Shown: one piece after another, positions 35,796 to 47,880 of the stretch | How the letters are laid out: the number at the start of each line of letters is the position of its first letter | Numbering within the stretch: the stretch's first letter is position 1 | Source: Hydractinia symbiolongicarpus | Taxonomy: Eukaryota > Cnidaria > Hydrozoa > Anthoathecata > Hydractiniidae | Direction: 5' to 3' | Assembly: GCF_029227915.1 (NCBI RefSeq) | Contig: NC_079887.1 | Span: 1,922,001 to 1,986,000 of the forward strand | DNA: 64,000 nt | Made by a program: the position numbers and the translations under genes | Notes under the pieces: generated by a model | Database searches by the model: none | The model's input: the letters and a program-made list of their open reading frames with translations, nothing else | Told to the model about the DNA's origin: nothing

Positions 35796-36825
35796 TACCC
35801 GGATGTAAACTCATTTTCCGAACGATGTTTTAAATTATTATTTCACCACTAAAACCCATGAGACTTATAGTTTTTAGAAATGTTTTCATTTTTGATGAGA
35901 CGCTGAATAAAAGAAGTTTAATCGCCGGCAAACGAAAACCCGCCATTTCCTGTAAACCACAGACTCGGCCCGTATAGTCAAAAGTATACAAAGAAATTAC
36001 CCAGGGAGTAAACTCATTTTCCGAACGATTTTTTAAATTATTTTTTCACCACTACAACGCATGAGACTTGTAGTTTTCAAAAATATTTTCATATTTGATG
36101 GGACGCTGAATAAAAGAAGTTAATCGCCGGCAAACGAAAATCCGCGATTTCCCGTAAAACCCGGACTCGGCCCGTATAGTAAAAAGTATACAAAGAAAGT
36201 ACCCAGGGAGTAAACTCATTTCCCGAACGATTTTTTAAATTATTTTTTCACCACTAAAACGCATGAGACTTGTAGTTTTCAAAAATGTTTTCATTTTTGA
36301 TGAGACGCTTAATGAAAGAGGTTTAATCGCCGGTAAACGAAATCCCGCGTTTTCCCGTAAATCCGGGGCTTGGCCCGTATAGTCGAATGTATACAAAGAA
36401 AGTACCCAGGGAGTAAACTCATTTCCCAAACGATTTTTTAAATTTTTTTTTCACCACTAAAACGCATGAAACTTGTAGTTTTCAAAAATGTTTTCATTTT
36501 TGATGAGACGCTTAATAAAAGAGATTTAATCGCCGGAAAACGAAAACCCGCCATTTCCCGTAAATCCCGGACGCGGCCCGTATAGTCAAAAGTATACAAG
36601 GAAAGTACGCTGTGAGTAAATTCATTTCCAAAACGATTTTTTAAATTATCTTTTCACCACTAAAACGCTTGAGACTTGTAGTTTTCAAAAATGTTTTCAT
36701 TTTTGATGAGACGCTAAATAAAAGAAGTTTAATCGCCGGAAAACGAAAACCCGCCATTTCCCGTAAACTCCGGACTCGGCCTGCATAGTCAAAAGTATAC
36801 AAAGAAAGTACCCAGGGAGTATACT

Positions 36826-36836
36826 CATTTCATTAA
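36826..36836. repeat. Truncated monomer junction, copy 1 (86-bp deletion)
   Basis: CATTTC joins ATTAATAAAAGTGG, skipping the segment from CCGAACG through GAGACGC. The remaining monomer is about 117 bp. Confidence 0.82.
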
Positions 36837-37754
36837 TAAAAGTGGTTTAATCGCCGGCAAACGAAAACCCGTGATTTTCCGTAAATCCCGGGCTTGGTCC
36901 GTATAGTCGAATGTATACAAAGAAAGTACCCTGTGAGTAAACTCATTTCCAAAACGATTTTTTAAATTATTTTTTCACCACTACAACGCATGAGACTTGT
37001 AGTTTTCAAAAATATTTTCATATTTGATGGGACGCTGAATAAAAGAAGTTAATCGCCGGCAAACGAAAATCCGCGATTTCCCGTAAAACCCGGACTCGGC
37101 CCGTATAGTAAAAAGTATACAAAGAAAGTACCCAGGGAGTAAACTCATTTCCCGAACGATTTTTTAAATTATTTTTTCACCACTAAAACGCTTGAGACTT
37201 GTAGTTTTCAAAAATGTTTTCATTTTTGATGAGACGCTTAATGAAAGAGGTTTAATCGCCGGTAAACGAAATCCCGCGTTTTCCCGTAAATCCGGGGCTT
37301 GGCCCGTATAGTCGAATGTATACAAAGAAAGTACCCAGGGAGTAAACTCATTTCCCAAACGATTTTTTAAATTTTTTTTTCACCACTAAAACGCATGAAA
37401 CTTGTAGTTTTCAAAAATGTTTTCATTTTTGATGAGACGCTTAATAAAAGAGATTTAATCGCCGGAAAACGAAAACCCGCCATTTCCCGTAAATCCCGGA
37501 CGCGGCCCGTATAGTCAAAAGTATACAAGGAAAGTACGCTGTGAGTAAATTCATTTCCAAAACGATTTTTTAAATTATCTTTTCACCACTAAAACGCTTG
37601 AGACTTGTAGTTTTCAAAAATGTTTTCATTTTTGATGAGACGCTAAATAAAAGAAGTTTAATCGCCGGAAAACGAAAACCCGCCATTTCCCGTAAACCCC
37701 GGACTCGGCCTGCATTGTCAAAAGTATACAAAGAAAGTACCCAGGGAGTATACT

Positions 37755-37765
37755 CATTTCATTAA
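37755..37765. repeat. Truncated monomer junction, copy 2 (86-bp deletion)
   Basis: Same junction 929 bp after the first copy. Confidence 0.82.
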
Positions 37766-38237
37766 TAAAAGTGGTTTAATCGTCGGCAAACAAAAACCCG
37801 TGATTTTCCGTAAATCCCGGGCTTGGTCCGTATAGTCGAATGTATACAAAGAAAGTACCCTGTGAGTAAACTCATTTCCAAAACGATTTTTTAAATTATC
37901 TTTTCACCACAAAAACGCATGAGACTTGTAGTTTTCAAAAATGTTTTCATTTTTGATGAGGCGCTTAATGAAAAAGGTTTAATCGCCGGCAAACGAAAAC
38001 CAGCGATTTCCCCTAAATCCCGGGCTTGGCCCGTGTAGTCGATTGTATACAAAGAAAGTACCCAGGGAGTAAACTCATTTCCCGAACGATTTTTTAAAAT
38101 ATTTTTTCACCACTAAAACGCATGAGACTTGTAGTTTTCAAAAATGTTTTCATTCTAGATGAGACGCTGAATAAAAGAAGTTTAATCGCCGGCAAACGAA
38201 AACCTGCGATTTCCCGTAAATCCCGGACTCGGCCCGT

Positions 38238-38249
38238 ATAGTAAAGAAT
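38238..38249. repeat. Monomer with 11-bp deletion, copy 3 (junction)
   Basis: Same junction, about 2.5 kb further on and again followed by CCCATGAGACTTATAG. Shared ancestry with the first two is more likely than three independent deletions. Confidence 0.8.
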
Positions 38250-39281
38250 GTACCCGGGATGTAAACTCATTTCCCGAACGATTTTTTAAATTATTATTTC
38301 ACCACTAAAACCCATGAGACTTATAGTTTTTAAATATGTTTTCATTTTTGATGAGACGCTGAATAAAAGAAGTTTAATCGCCGGCAAACGAAAACCCGCC
38401 ATTTCCCGTAAACCACGGACTCGGCCCGTATAGTCAAAAGTATACAAAGAAATTACCCAGGGAGTAAACTCATTTTCCGAACGATTTTTTAAATTATTTT
38501 TTCACCACTACAACGCATGAGACTTGTAGTTTTCAAAAATATTTTCATATTTGATGGGACGCTGAATAAAAGAATTTAATCGCCGGCAAACGAAAATCCG
38601 CGATTTCCCGTAAAACCCGGACTCGGCCCGTATAGTCAAAAGTATACAAAGAAAGTACCCAGGGAGTAAACTCATTTCCCGAACGATTTTTTAAATTATT
38701 TTTTCACCACTAAAACGCATGAGACATGTAGTTTTCAAAAATGTTTTCATTTTTGATGAGACGCTTAATGAAAGAGGTTTAATCGTCGGTAAACGAAATC
38801 CCGCGTTTTCCCGTAAATCCGGGGCTTGGCCCGTATAGTCGAATGAATACAAAGAAAGTACCCAGGGAGCAAACTCATTTCCCAAACGATTTTTTAAATT
38901 TTTTTTTCACCACTAAAACGCATGAAACTTGTAGTTTTCAAAATTGTTTTCATTTTTGATGAGACGCTTAATGAAAGAGGTTTAATCGCCGGAAAACGAA
39001 AGCCCGCCATTTCCCGTAAATCCCGGACGCGGCCCGTATAGTAAAAAGTATACAAGGAAAGTACGCTGTGAGTAAACTCATTTCCAAAACGATTTTTTAA
39101 ATTATCTTTTCACCACTAAAACGCTTGAGACTTGTAGTTTTCAAAAATGTTTTCATTTTTGATGAGACGCTAAATAAAAGAAGTTTAATCGCCGGAAAAC
39201 GAAAACCCGCCATTTCCCGTAAACCCCGAACTCGGCCCGCATAGTCAAAAGTATACAAAGAAAGTACCCAGGGAGTAAACT

Positions 39282-39292
39282 CATTTCATTAA
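39282..39292. repeat. Truncated monomer junction, copy 3 (86-bp deletion)
   Basis: Same junction inside the first arm of the 4,168-bp duplication. Confidence 0.82.
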
Positions 39293-42200
39293 TAAAAGTG
39301 GTTTAATCGCCGGCAAACGAAAACCCGTGATTTCCCGTAAATCCCGGCTCGGCCCGTATAGTCAAAAGTATACAAAGAAAGTACCCAATGAGTAAACTCA
39401 TTTTCCGAACGATTTTTTAAATTATTTTTTCACCATTAAAACACATGAGACTTGTAGTTTTCAAAAATGTTTTCATTTTTGATGAGACGCCGAATAAAAG
39501 AAGTTTAATCGCCGGAAAACGAAAACCCGCGACTTCCCGTAAATCCTGGACTCGGCCCGTATAGTCAAAAGTATACAAAGAAAGTACCCAGGGAGTAAAC
39601 TCATTTCCCGAACGATTTTATAAATTATTTTTTCACCACTAAAACGCATGAGACTTGTAGTTTTCAAAAATGTTTTCATTTTTGATGAGACGCTGAATAA
39701 AAGAGGTTTAATCGCCGGCAAACGAAAACCCGCGATTTCCCGTAAATCCCGGGCTTGGCCCGTATAGTCGAATATATACAAAGAAAGTACCCTGCGAGTT
39801 AACTCATTTCCAGAACGATTTTTTAAATTATTTTCTTACCACTAAAACGCATAAGACTTGTAGTTTTCAAAATTGTTTTCATTTTTGATGAGACGCTGAA
39901 AAAAAGAAGTTTAATCGCCGGCAAACGAAAACCCGCGATTTTCCGTAAATCCCTGGCTTGGTCCGTATAGTCAAAAGTATACAAAGAAAGTACCCAGGGA
40001 GTAAACTCATTTCCATAACGATTTTTTAATTTATTTTTTCACCACTAAAACGCATGAGACTTGTAGTTTTCAAAAATGTTTTCATTTTTGATGAGACGCT
40101 GAATAAAAGAAGTTTAATCGCCGGCAAACGAAAACCTGCGATTTCCCGTAAATCCCGGACTCGGCCCGTATAGTCAAAAGTATACAAAGAAAGTACCCAG
40201 GGAGTAAACTCATTTCCCAAACGATTTTTTAAATTATTATTTCACCACTAAAGCCCATGAGACTTGTAGATTTTAAAATTTTTTTCATTTTTGATGAGAC
40301 GCTGAATAAAAGGAGTTTAATCGCCGGCAAACGAAAACCCGCGATTTCCCGTAAGTCCCGACTCGGCCGTATAGTCAAAAGTATACAAAGAATGTACCCA
40401 GGGAGTAAACTCATTTCCCGAACGATTTTTTAATTTATTTTTTCACCACTAAAACGCATGAGACTTGTAGTTTTTAAAAATGTTTTCATTTTTGATGAGA
40501 CGCTGAATAAAAGAAGTTTAATCGCCGGCAAACGAAAACATGCGATTTCCCGTAAATCCCGGACTCGGCCCGTATAGTCAAAAGTATACAAAGAAAGTAT
40601 CCAGGGAGTAAACTCATATCCCAAACGATTTTTTAAATTATTATTTCACCACTAAAGCCCATGAGACTTGTAGTTTTCAAAAATGTTTTCATTTTTGATG
40701 AGACGCTGAATAAAAGAAGTTTAATCGCCGGCAAACGAAAACCTGCGATTTCCCGTAAATCCCGGACTCGGCCCGTATAGTCAAAAGTATACAAAGAAAG
40801 TACCCAGGGACTAAACTCATTTCCCAAACGATTTTTTAAATTATTATATCACCACTAAAGCCCATGAGACTTGTAGATTTTAAAAATGTTTTCATTTTTG
40901 ATGAGACGCTGAATAAAAGGAGTTTAATCGCCGGCAAACGAAAACCCGCGATTTCCCGTAAATCCCGACTCGGCCGTATAGTCAAAAGTATACAAAGAAT
41001 GCACCCAGGGAGTAAACTCATTTCCCGAACGATTTTTTAATTTATTTTTTCACCACTAAAACGCATGAGACTTGTAGTTTTCAAAAATGTTTTCATTTTT
41101 GATGAGACGCTGAATAAAAGAAGTTTAATCGCCGGCAAACGAAAACATGCGATTTCCCGTAAATCCCGGACTCGGCCCGTATAGTCAAAAGTATACAAAG
41201 AAAGTATCCAGGGAGTAAACTCATTTCCCAAACGATTTTTTAAATTATTATTTCACCACTAAAGCCCATGAGACTTGTAGTTTTTAAAAATGTTTTCATT
41301 TTTGATGAGACGCTGAATAAAAGAAGTTTAATCGCCGGCAAACGAAAACCGGCGATTTCCGGTAAATCCCGACTCGGCCGTATAGTCAAAAGTATACAAA
41401 GAAAGTACCCAGGGAGTAAACTCATTTCCCGAACGATTATTTAATTTATTTTTTCACCACTAAAACGCATGAGACTTGTAGTTTTCAAAAATGTTTTCAT
41501 TTTTGATGAGACGCTGAATAAAAGAAGTTTAATCACCGGCAAACGAAAACCCGCCATTTCCTGTAAACCCCGGGCTTGGCCCGTATAGTCAAAAGTAAAC
41601 AAAGAAAGTACCCGGGGTGTAAACTCATTTTCCGAACGATTTTTTAAATTATTATTTCACCACTAAAGCCCATGAGACTTGTAGTTTTTAAAAATGTTTT
41701 CATTTTTGATGAGACGCTGAATAAAAGAAGTTTAATCGCCGGCAAACGAAAACCTGCGACTTCCCGTAAATCCCGGACTCGGCCCGTATAGTCAAAAGTA
41801 TACAAAGAAAGTACCCACGAAGTAAACTCATTTCCCGAACGATTTTTTAAATTATTTTTTCACCACTAAAACGCATGAGACTAGTAGTTTTCAAATTTGT
41901 TTTCATTTTTGATGAGACGCTGAATAAAAGAAGTTTAATCGCCGGCAAACGAAAACCCGCGATTTCCCGTAAATCCCTGGCTTGGTCCGTATAGTCAAAA
42001 GTATACAAAGAAAGTACCCAGGGAGTAAACTCATTTCCCGAACGACTTTTTAATTTATTTTTTCACCACTAAAACGCATGAGACTTATAGTTTTCAAAAA
42101 TGTTTTTATTTTTGATGAGACGCTGAATAAAAGAAGTTTAATCGCCGGCAAACGAAAACCTGCGATTTCCCGTAAATCCCGGACTCGGCCCGTATAGTCA

Positions 42201-43449
42201 AAAGTATACAAAGAAAGTACCCAGGGAGTAAACTCATTTCCCAAACGATTTTTTAAATTATTATTTCACCACTAAAGCCCATGAGACTTGTAGTTTTTAA
42301 AAATGTTATCATTTTTGATGAGACGCTGAATAAAAGAAGTTTAGTCGCCGGCAAACGAAAACCCGCGATTTCCCGTAAATCCCGACTCGGCCGTATAGTC
42401 AAAAGTATACAAAGAAAGTACCCAGGGAGTAAACTCATTTCCCGAACGATTTTTTAATTTGTTTTTTCACCACTAAAACGCATGAGACTTGTAGTTTTCA
42501 AAAATGTTTTCATTTTTGATGAGACGCTGAATAAAAGAAGTTTAATCGCCGGCAAACGAAAACCTGCGATTTTCTGTAAATCCCGGACTCGGCCCGTATA
42601 GTCAAAAGTATACAAAGAAAGTACCCAGGGAGTAAACTCATTTTCCGAACGATTTTTTAAATTTTTTTTTCACCACTACAACGCATGAGACTTGTAGTTT
42701 TCAAAAATATTTTCATATTTGATGGGACGCTGAATAAAAGAATTTATTCGCCGGCAAACGAAAATCCGCGATTTCCCGTAAAACCCGGACTCGGCCCGTA
42801 TAGTCAAAAGTATACAAAGAAAGTACCCAGGGAGTAAACTCATTTCCCGAACGATTTTTTAAATTATTTTTTCACCACTAAAACGCATGAGACATGTAGT
42901 TTTCAAAAATGTTTTCATTTTTGATGAGACGCTTAATGAAAGAGGTTTAATCGCCGGTAAACGAAATCCCGCGTTTTCCCGTAAATCCGGGGCTTGGCCC
43001 GTATAGTCGAATGAATACAAAGAAAGTACCCAGGGAGCAAACTCATTTCCCAAACGATTTTTTAAATTTTTTTTTCACCACTAAAACGCATGAAACTTGT
43101 AGTTTTCAAAAATGTTTTCATTTTTGATGAGACGCTTAATGAAAGAGGTTTAATCGCCGGAAAACGAAAGCCCGCCATTTCCCGTAAATCCCGGACGCGG
43201 CCCGTATAGTCAAAAGTATACAAGGAAAGTACGCTGTGAGTAAACTCATTTCCAAAACGATTTTTTAAATTATCTTTTCACCACTAAAACGCTTGAGACT
43301 TGTAGTTTTCAAAAATGTTTTCATTTTTGATGAGACGCTAAATAAAAGAAGTTTAATCGCCGGAAAACGAAAACCCGCCATTTCCCGTAAACCCCGAACT
43401 CGGCCCGCATAGTCAAAAGTATACAAAGAAAGTACCCAGGGAGTAAACT

Positions 43450-43460
43450 CATTTCATTAA
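43450..43460. repeat. Truncated monomer junction, copy 4 (86-bp deletion)
   Basis: Same junction exactly 4,168 bp after copy 3, in the second arm. Confidence 0.82.
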
Positions 43461-46400
43461 TAAAAGTGGTTTAATCGCCGGCAAACGAAAACCCGTGATT
43501 TCCCGTAAATCCCGGCTCGGCCCGTATAGTCAAAAGTATACAAAGAAAGTACCCAATGAGTAAACTCATTTTCCGAACGATTTTTTAAATTATTTTTTCA
43601 CCATTAAAACACATGAGACTTGTAGTTTTCAAAAATGTTTTCATTTTTGATGAGACGCCGAATAAAAGAAGTTTAATCGCCGGAAAACGAAAACCCGCGA
43701 CTTCCCGTAAATCCTGGACTCGGCCCGTATAGTCAAAAGTATACAAAGAAAGTACCCAGGGAGTAAACTCATTTCCCGAACGATTTTTTAAATTATTTTT
43801 TCACTACTAAAACGCATGAGACTTGTAGTTTTCAAAAATGTTTTCATTTTTGATGAGACGCTGAATAAAAGAGGTTTAATCGCCGGCAAACGAAAACCCG
43901 CGATTTCCCGTAAATCCCGGGCTTGGCCCGTATAGTCGAATATATACAAAGAAAGTACCCTGCGAGTTAACTCATTTCCAGAACGATTTTTTAAATTATT
44001 TTCTTACCACTAAAACGCATAAGACTTGTAGTTTTCAAAATTGTTTTCATTTTTGATGAGACGCTGAAAAAAAGAAGTTTAATCGCCGGCAAACGAAAAC
44101 CCGCGATTTTCCGTAAATCCCTGGCTTGGTCCGTATAGTCAAAAGTATACAAAGAAAGTACCCAGGGAGTAAACTCATTTCCATAACGATTTTTTAATTT
44201 ATTTTTTCACCACTAAAACGCATGAGACTTGTAGTTTTCAAAAATGTGTTCATTTTTGATGAGACGCTGAATAAAAGAAGTTTAATCGCCGGCAAACGAA
44301 AACCTGCGATTTCCCGTAAATCCCGGACTCGGCCCGTATAGTCAAACGTATACAAAGAAAGTACCCAGGGAGTAAACTCATTTCCCAAACGATTTTTTAA
44401 ATTATTATTTCACCACTAAAGCCCATGAGACTTGTAGATTTTAAAAATTTTTTCATTTTTGATGAGACGCTGAATAAAAGGAGTTTAATCGCCGGCAAAC
44501 GAAAACCCGCGATTTCCCGTAAATCCCGACTCGGCCGTATAGTCAAAAGTATACAAAGAATGTACCCAGGGAGTAAACTCATTTCCCGAACGATTTTTTA
44601 ATTTATTTTTTCACCACTAAAACGCATGAGACTTGTAGTTTTCAAAAATGTTTTCATTTTTGATGAGACGCTGAATAAAAGAAGTTTAATCGCCCGCAAA
44701 CGAAAACATGCGATTTCCCGTAAATCCCGGACTCGGCCCGTATAGTCAAAAGTATACAAAGAAAGTATCCAGGGAGTAAACTCATTTCCCAAACGATTTT
44801 TTAAATTATTATTTCACCACTAAAGCCCATGAGACTTGTAGTTTTCAAAAATGTTTTCATTTTTGATGAGACGCTGAATAAAAGAAGTTTAATCGCCGGC
44901 AAACGAAAACCTGCGATTTCCCGTAAATCCCGGACTCGGCCCGTATAGTCAAAAGTATACAAAGAAAGTACCCAGGGAGTAAACTCATTTCCCAAACGAT
45001 TTTTTAAATTATTATATCACCACTAAAGCCCATGAGACTTGTAGATTTTAAAAATGTTTTCATTTTTGATGAGACGCTGAATAAAAGGAGTTTAATCGCC
45101 GGCAAACGAAAACCCGCGATTTCCCGTAAATCCCGACTCGGCCGTATAGTCAAAAGTATACAAAGAATGTACCCAGGGAGTAAACTCATTTCCCGAACGA
45201 TTTTTTAATTTATTTTTTCACCACTAAAACGCATGAGACTTGTAGTTTTCAAAAATGTTTTCATTTTTGATGAGACGCTGAATAAAAGAAGTTTAATCGC
45301 CGGCAAACGAAAACATGCGATTTCCCGTAAATCCCGGACTCGGCCCGTATAGTCAAAAGTATACAAAGAAAGTATCCAGGGAGTAAACTCATTTCCCAAA
45401 CGATTTTTTAAATTATTATTTCACCACTAAAGCCCATGAGACTTGTAGTTTTTAAAAATGTTTTCATTTTTGATGAGACGCTGAATAAAAGAAGTTTAAT
45501 CGCCGGCAAACGAAAACCCGCGATTTCCCGTAAATCCCGACTCGGCCGTATAGTCAAAAGTATACAAAGAAAGTACCCAGGGAGTAAACTCATTTCCCGA
45601 ACGATTATTTAATTTATTTTTTCACCACTAAAACGCATGAGACTTGTAGTTTTCAAAAATGTTTTCATTTTTGATGAGACGCTGAATAAAAGAAGTTTAA
45701 TCACCGGCAAACGAAAACCCGCCATTTCCTGTAAACCCCGGGCTTGGCCCGTATAGTCAAAAGTAAACAAAGAAAGTACCCGGGGTGTAAACTCATTTTC
45801 CGAACGATTTTTTAAATTATTATTTCACCACTAAAGCCCATGAGACTTGTAGTTTTTAAAAATGTTTTCATTTTTGATGAGACGCTGAATAAAAGAAGTT
45901 TAATCGCCGGCAAACGAAAACCTGCGACTTCCCGTAAATCCCGGACTCGGCCCGTATAGTCAAAAGTATACAAAGAAAGTACCCACGAAGTAAACTCATT
46001 TCCCGAACGATTTTTTAAATTATTTTTTCACCACTAAAACGCATGAGACTAGTAGTTTTCAAATTTGTTTTCATTTTTGATGAGACGCTGAATAAAAGAA
46101 GTTTAATCGCCGGCAAACGAAAACCCGCGATTTCCCGTAAATCCCTGGCTTGGTCCGTATAGTCAAAAGTATACAAAGAAAGTACCCAGGGAGTAAACTT
46201 ATTTCCCGAACGATTTTTTAATTTATTTTTTCACCACTAAAACGCATGAGACTTGTAGTTTTTAAAAATGTTTTTATTTTTGATGAGACGCTGAATAAAA
46301 GAAGTTTAATCGCCGGCAAACGAAAACCTGCGATTTCCCGTAAATCCCGGACTCGGCCCGTATAGTCAAAAGTATACAAAGAAAGTACCCAGGGAGTAAA

Positions 46401-47699
46401 CTCATTTCCCAAACGATTTTTTAAATTATTATTTCACCACTAAAGCCCATGAGACTTGTAGTTTTTAAAAATGTTTTCATTTTTGATGAGACGCTGAATA
46501 AAAGAAGTTTAATCGCCGGCAAACGAAAACCCGCGATTTCCCGTAAATCCCGACTCGGCCGTATAGTCAAAAGTATACAAAGAAAGTACCCAGGGAGTAA
46601 ACTCATTTCCCGAACGATTTTTTAATTTGTTTTTTCACCACTAAAACGCATGAGACTTGTAGTTTTCAAAAATGTTTTCATTTTTGATGAGACGCTGAAT
46701 AAAAGAAGTTTAATCGCCGGCAAACGAAAACCTGCGATTTTCTGTAAATCCCGGACTCGGCCCGTATAGTCAAAAGTATACAAAGAAAGTACCCAGGGAG
46801 TAAACTCATTTCCCAAACGATTTTTTAAATTATTATTTCACCACTAAAGCCCATGAGACTTGTAGTTTTTAAAAATGTTTTCATTTTTGATGAGACGCTG
46901 AATAAAAGAAGTTTAATCGCCGGCAAACGAAAACCCGCGATTTCCCGTAAATCCCGGTCTTGGCCCGTATAGTCAAAAGCATACAAAGAAATTACCGGGG
47001 TGTAAACTCATTTCCCGAACGATTTTCTAAATTATTATTCCACCACTACAGCCCATGAGACTTGTAGTTTTTAAAAATGTTTTCATTTTTGATGAGACGC
47101 TGAATAAAAGAAGTTTAATCGCCGGCAAACGAAAACCCGCGATTTCCCGTAAATCCCGACTCGGCCCGTATAGTCGAATGTATACAAAGAAAGTACCTTG
47201 TGAGTAAACTCATTTCCAAAACGATTTTTTAATTTATCTTTTCACCACTAAAACGCATGAGACTTGTAGTTTTCAAAAATGTTTTCATTTTTGATGAGAC
47301 GCTGAAAAAAAAAAGTTTAATCGCCGGCAACCGAAAACCCGCCATTTCCTGTAAACCCCGGGCTTGGCCTGTATACTCAAAAGTATACAAAGAAACTACC
47401 CGGGGTGTAAACTCATTTCCCGAACGATTTTTTAAATTATTATTTTACCACTAAACCCCATGAGACTTGTAGTTTTTAAAATTTTTTTCATTTATGATGA
47501 GACGCTGAATAAAAGAAGTTTAATCGCCGGCAAACGAAAACCCGCGACTTCCCGTAAATCCCGGACTCGGCCCGTATAGTCAAAAGTATACAAAGAAAGT
47601 ACCCAGGGAGTAAACTCATTTTCCGAACGATTTTTTGAATTATTTTTTCACCACTAAAACGCATGAGACTTGCAGTTTTCAAAAATGTTTTCATTTTTG

Positions 47700-47880
47700 A
47701 TGAGACACTTAATGAAAGATGTTTAATCGCCGGCAAACGAAAACCAGCGATTTCACCTAAATCCCGGGCTTGACCCCTGTAGTCGAATGTATACAAAGAA
47801 AACCCGCGATTTCCCGTAAATCCCGACTCGGCCCGTATAGTCAAAAGTATACAAAGAAAGTACTTAGGGAGTAAACTCAT
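47700..47880. repeat. Chimeric monomer with internal partial duplication
   Basis: After GTATACAAAGAA at about 47800 the sequence jumps back to AACCCGCGATTTCCCG instead of continuing to GTACCC. About 70 bp of the monomer is therefore present twice. GAAA is shared by the two joined sites, which fits a microhomology or slippage event. Confidence 0.8.

Larger units (their letters stand above)
36030..37887. repeat. Tandem 929-bp higher-order duplication containing a truncated monomer
   Basis: Copies at about 36030-36958 and 36959-37887. Five monomers would be 1,015 bp; the unit is 86 bp shorter because one monomer is deleted. Markers include AATATTTTCATATTTGATGG and AAATCCGCGATTTCCCGTAA. The same module recurs inside both arms of the 4,168-bp duplication. 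Confidence 0.87.
38455..46790. repeat. Tandem 4,168-bp duplication (about 21 monomers, one truncated)
   Basis: Arms at about 38455-42622 and 42623-46790. At least nine equivalent monomer positions are offset by exactly 4,168 bp (38691/42859, 40026/44194, 40229/44397, 40430/44598, 40633/44801, 40836/45004, 41037/45205, 42050/46218, 42253/46421). Differences between arms are scattered single bases. The truncated monomer is present in both arms. This is the largest clean higher-order unit in the window. Confidence 0.92.
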
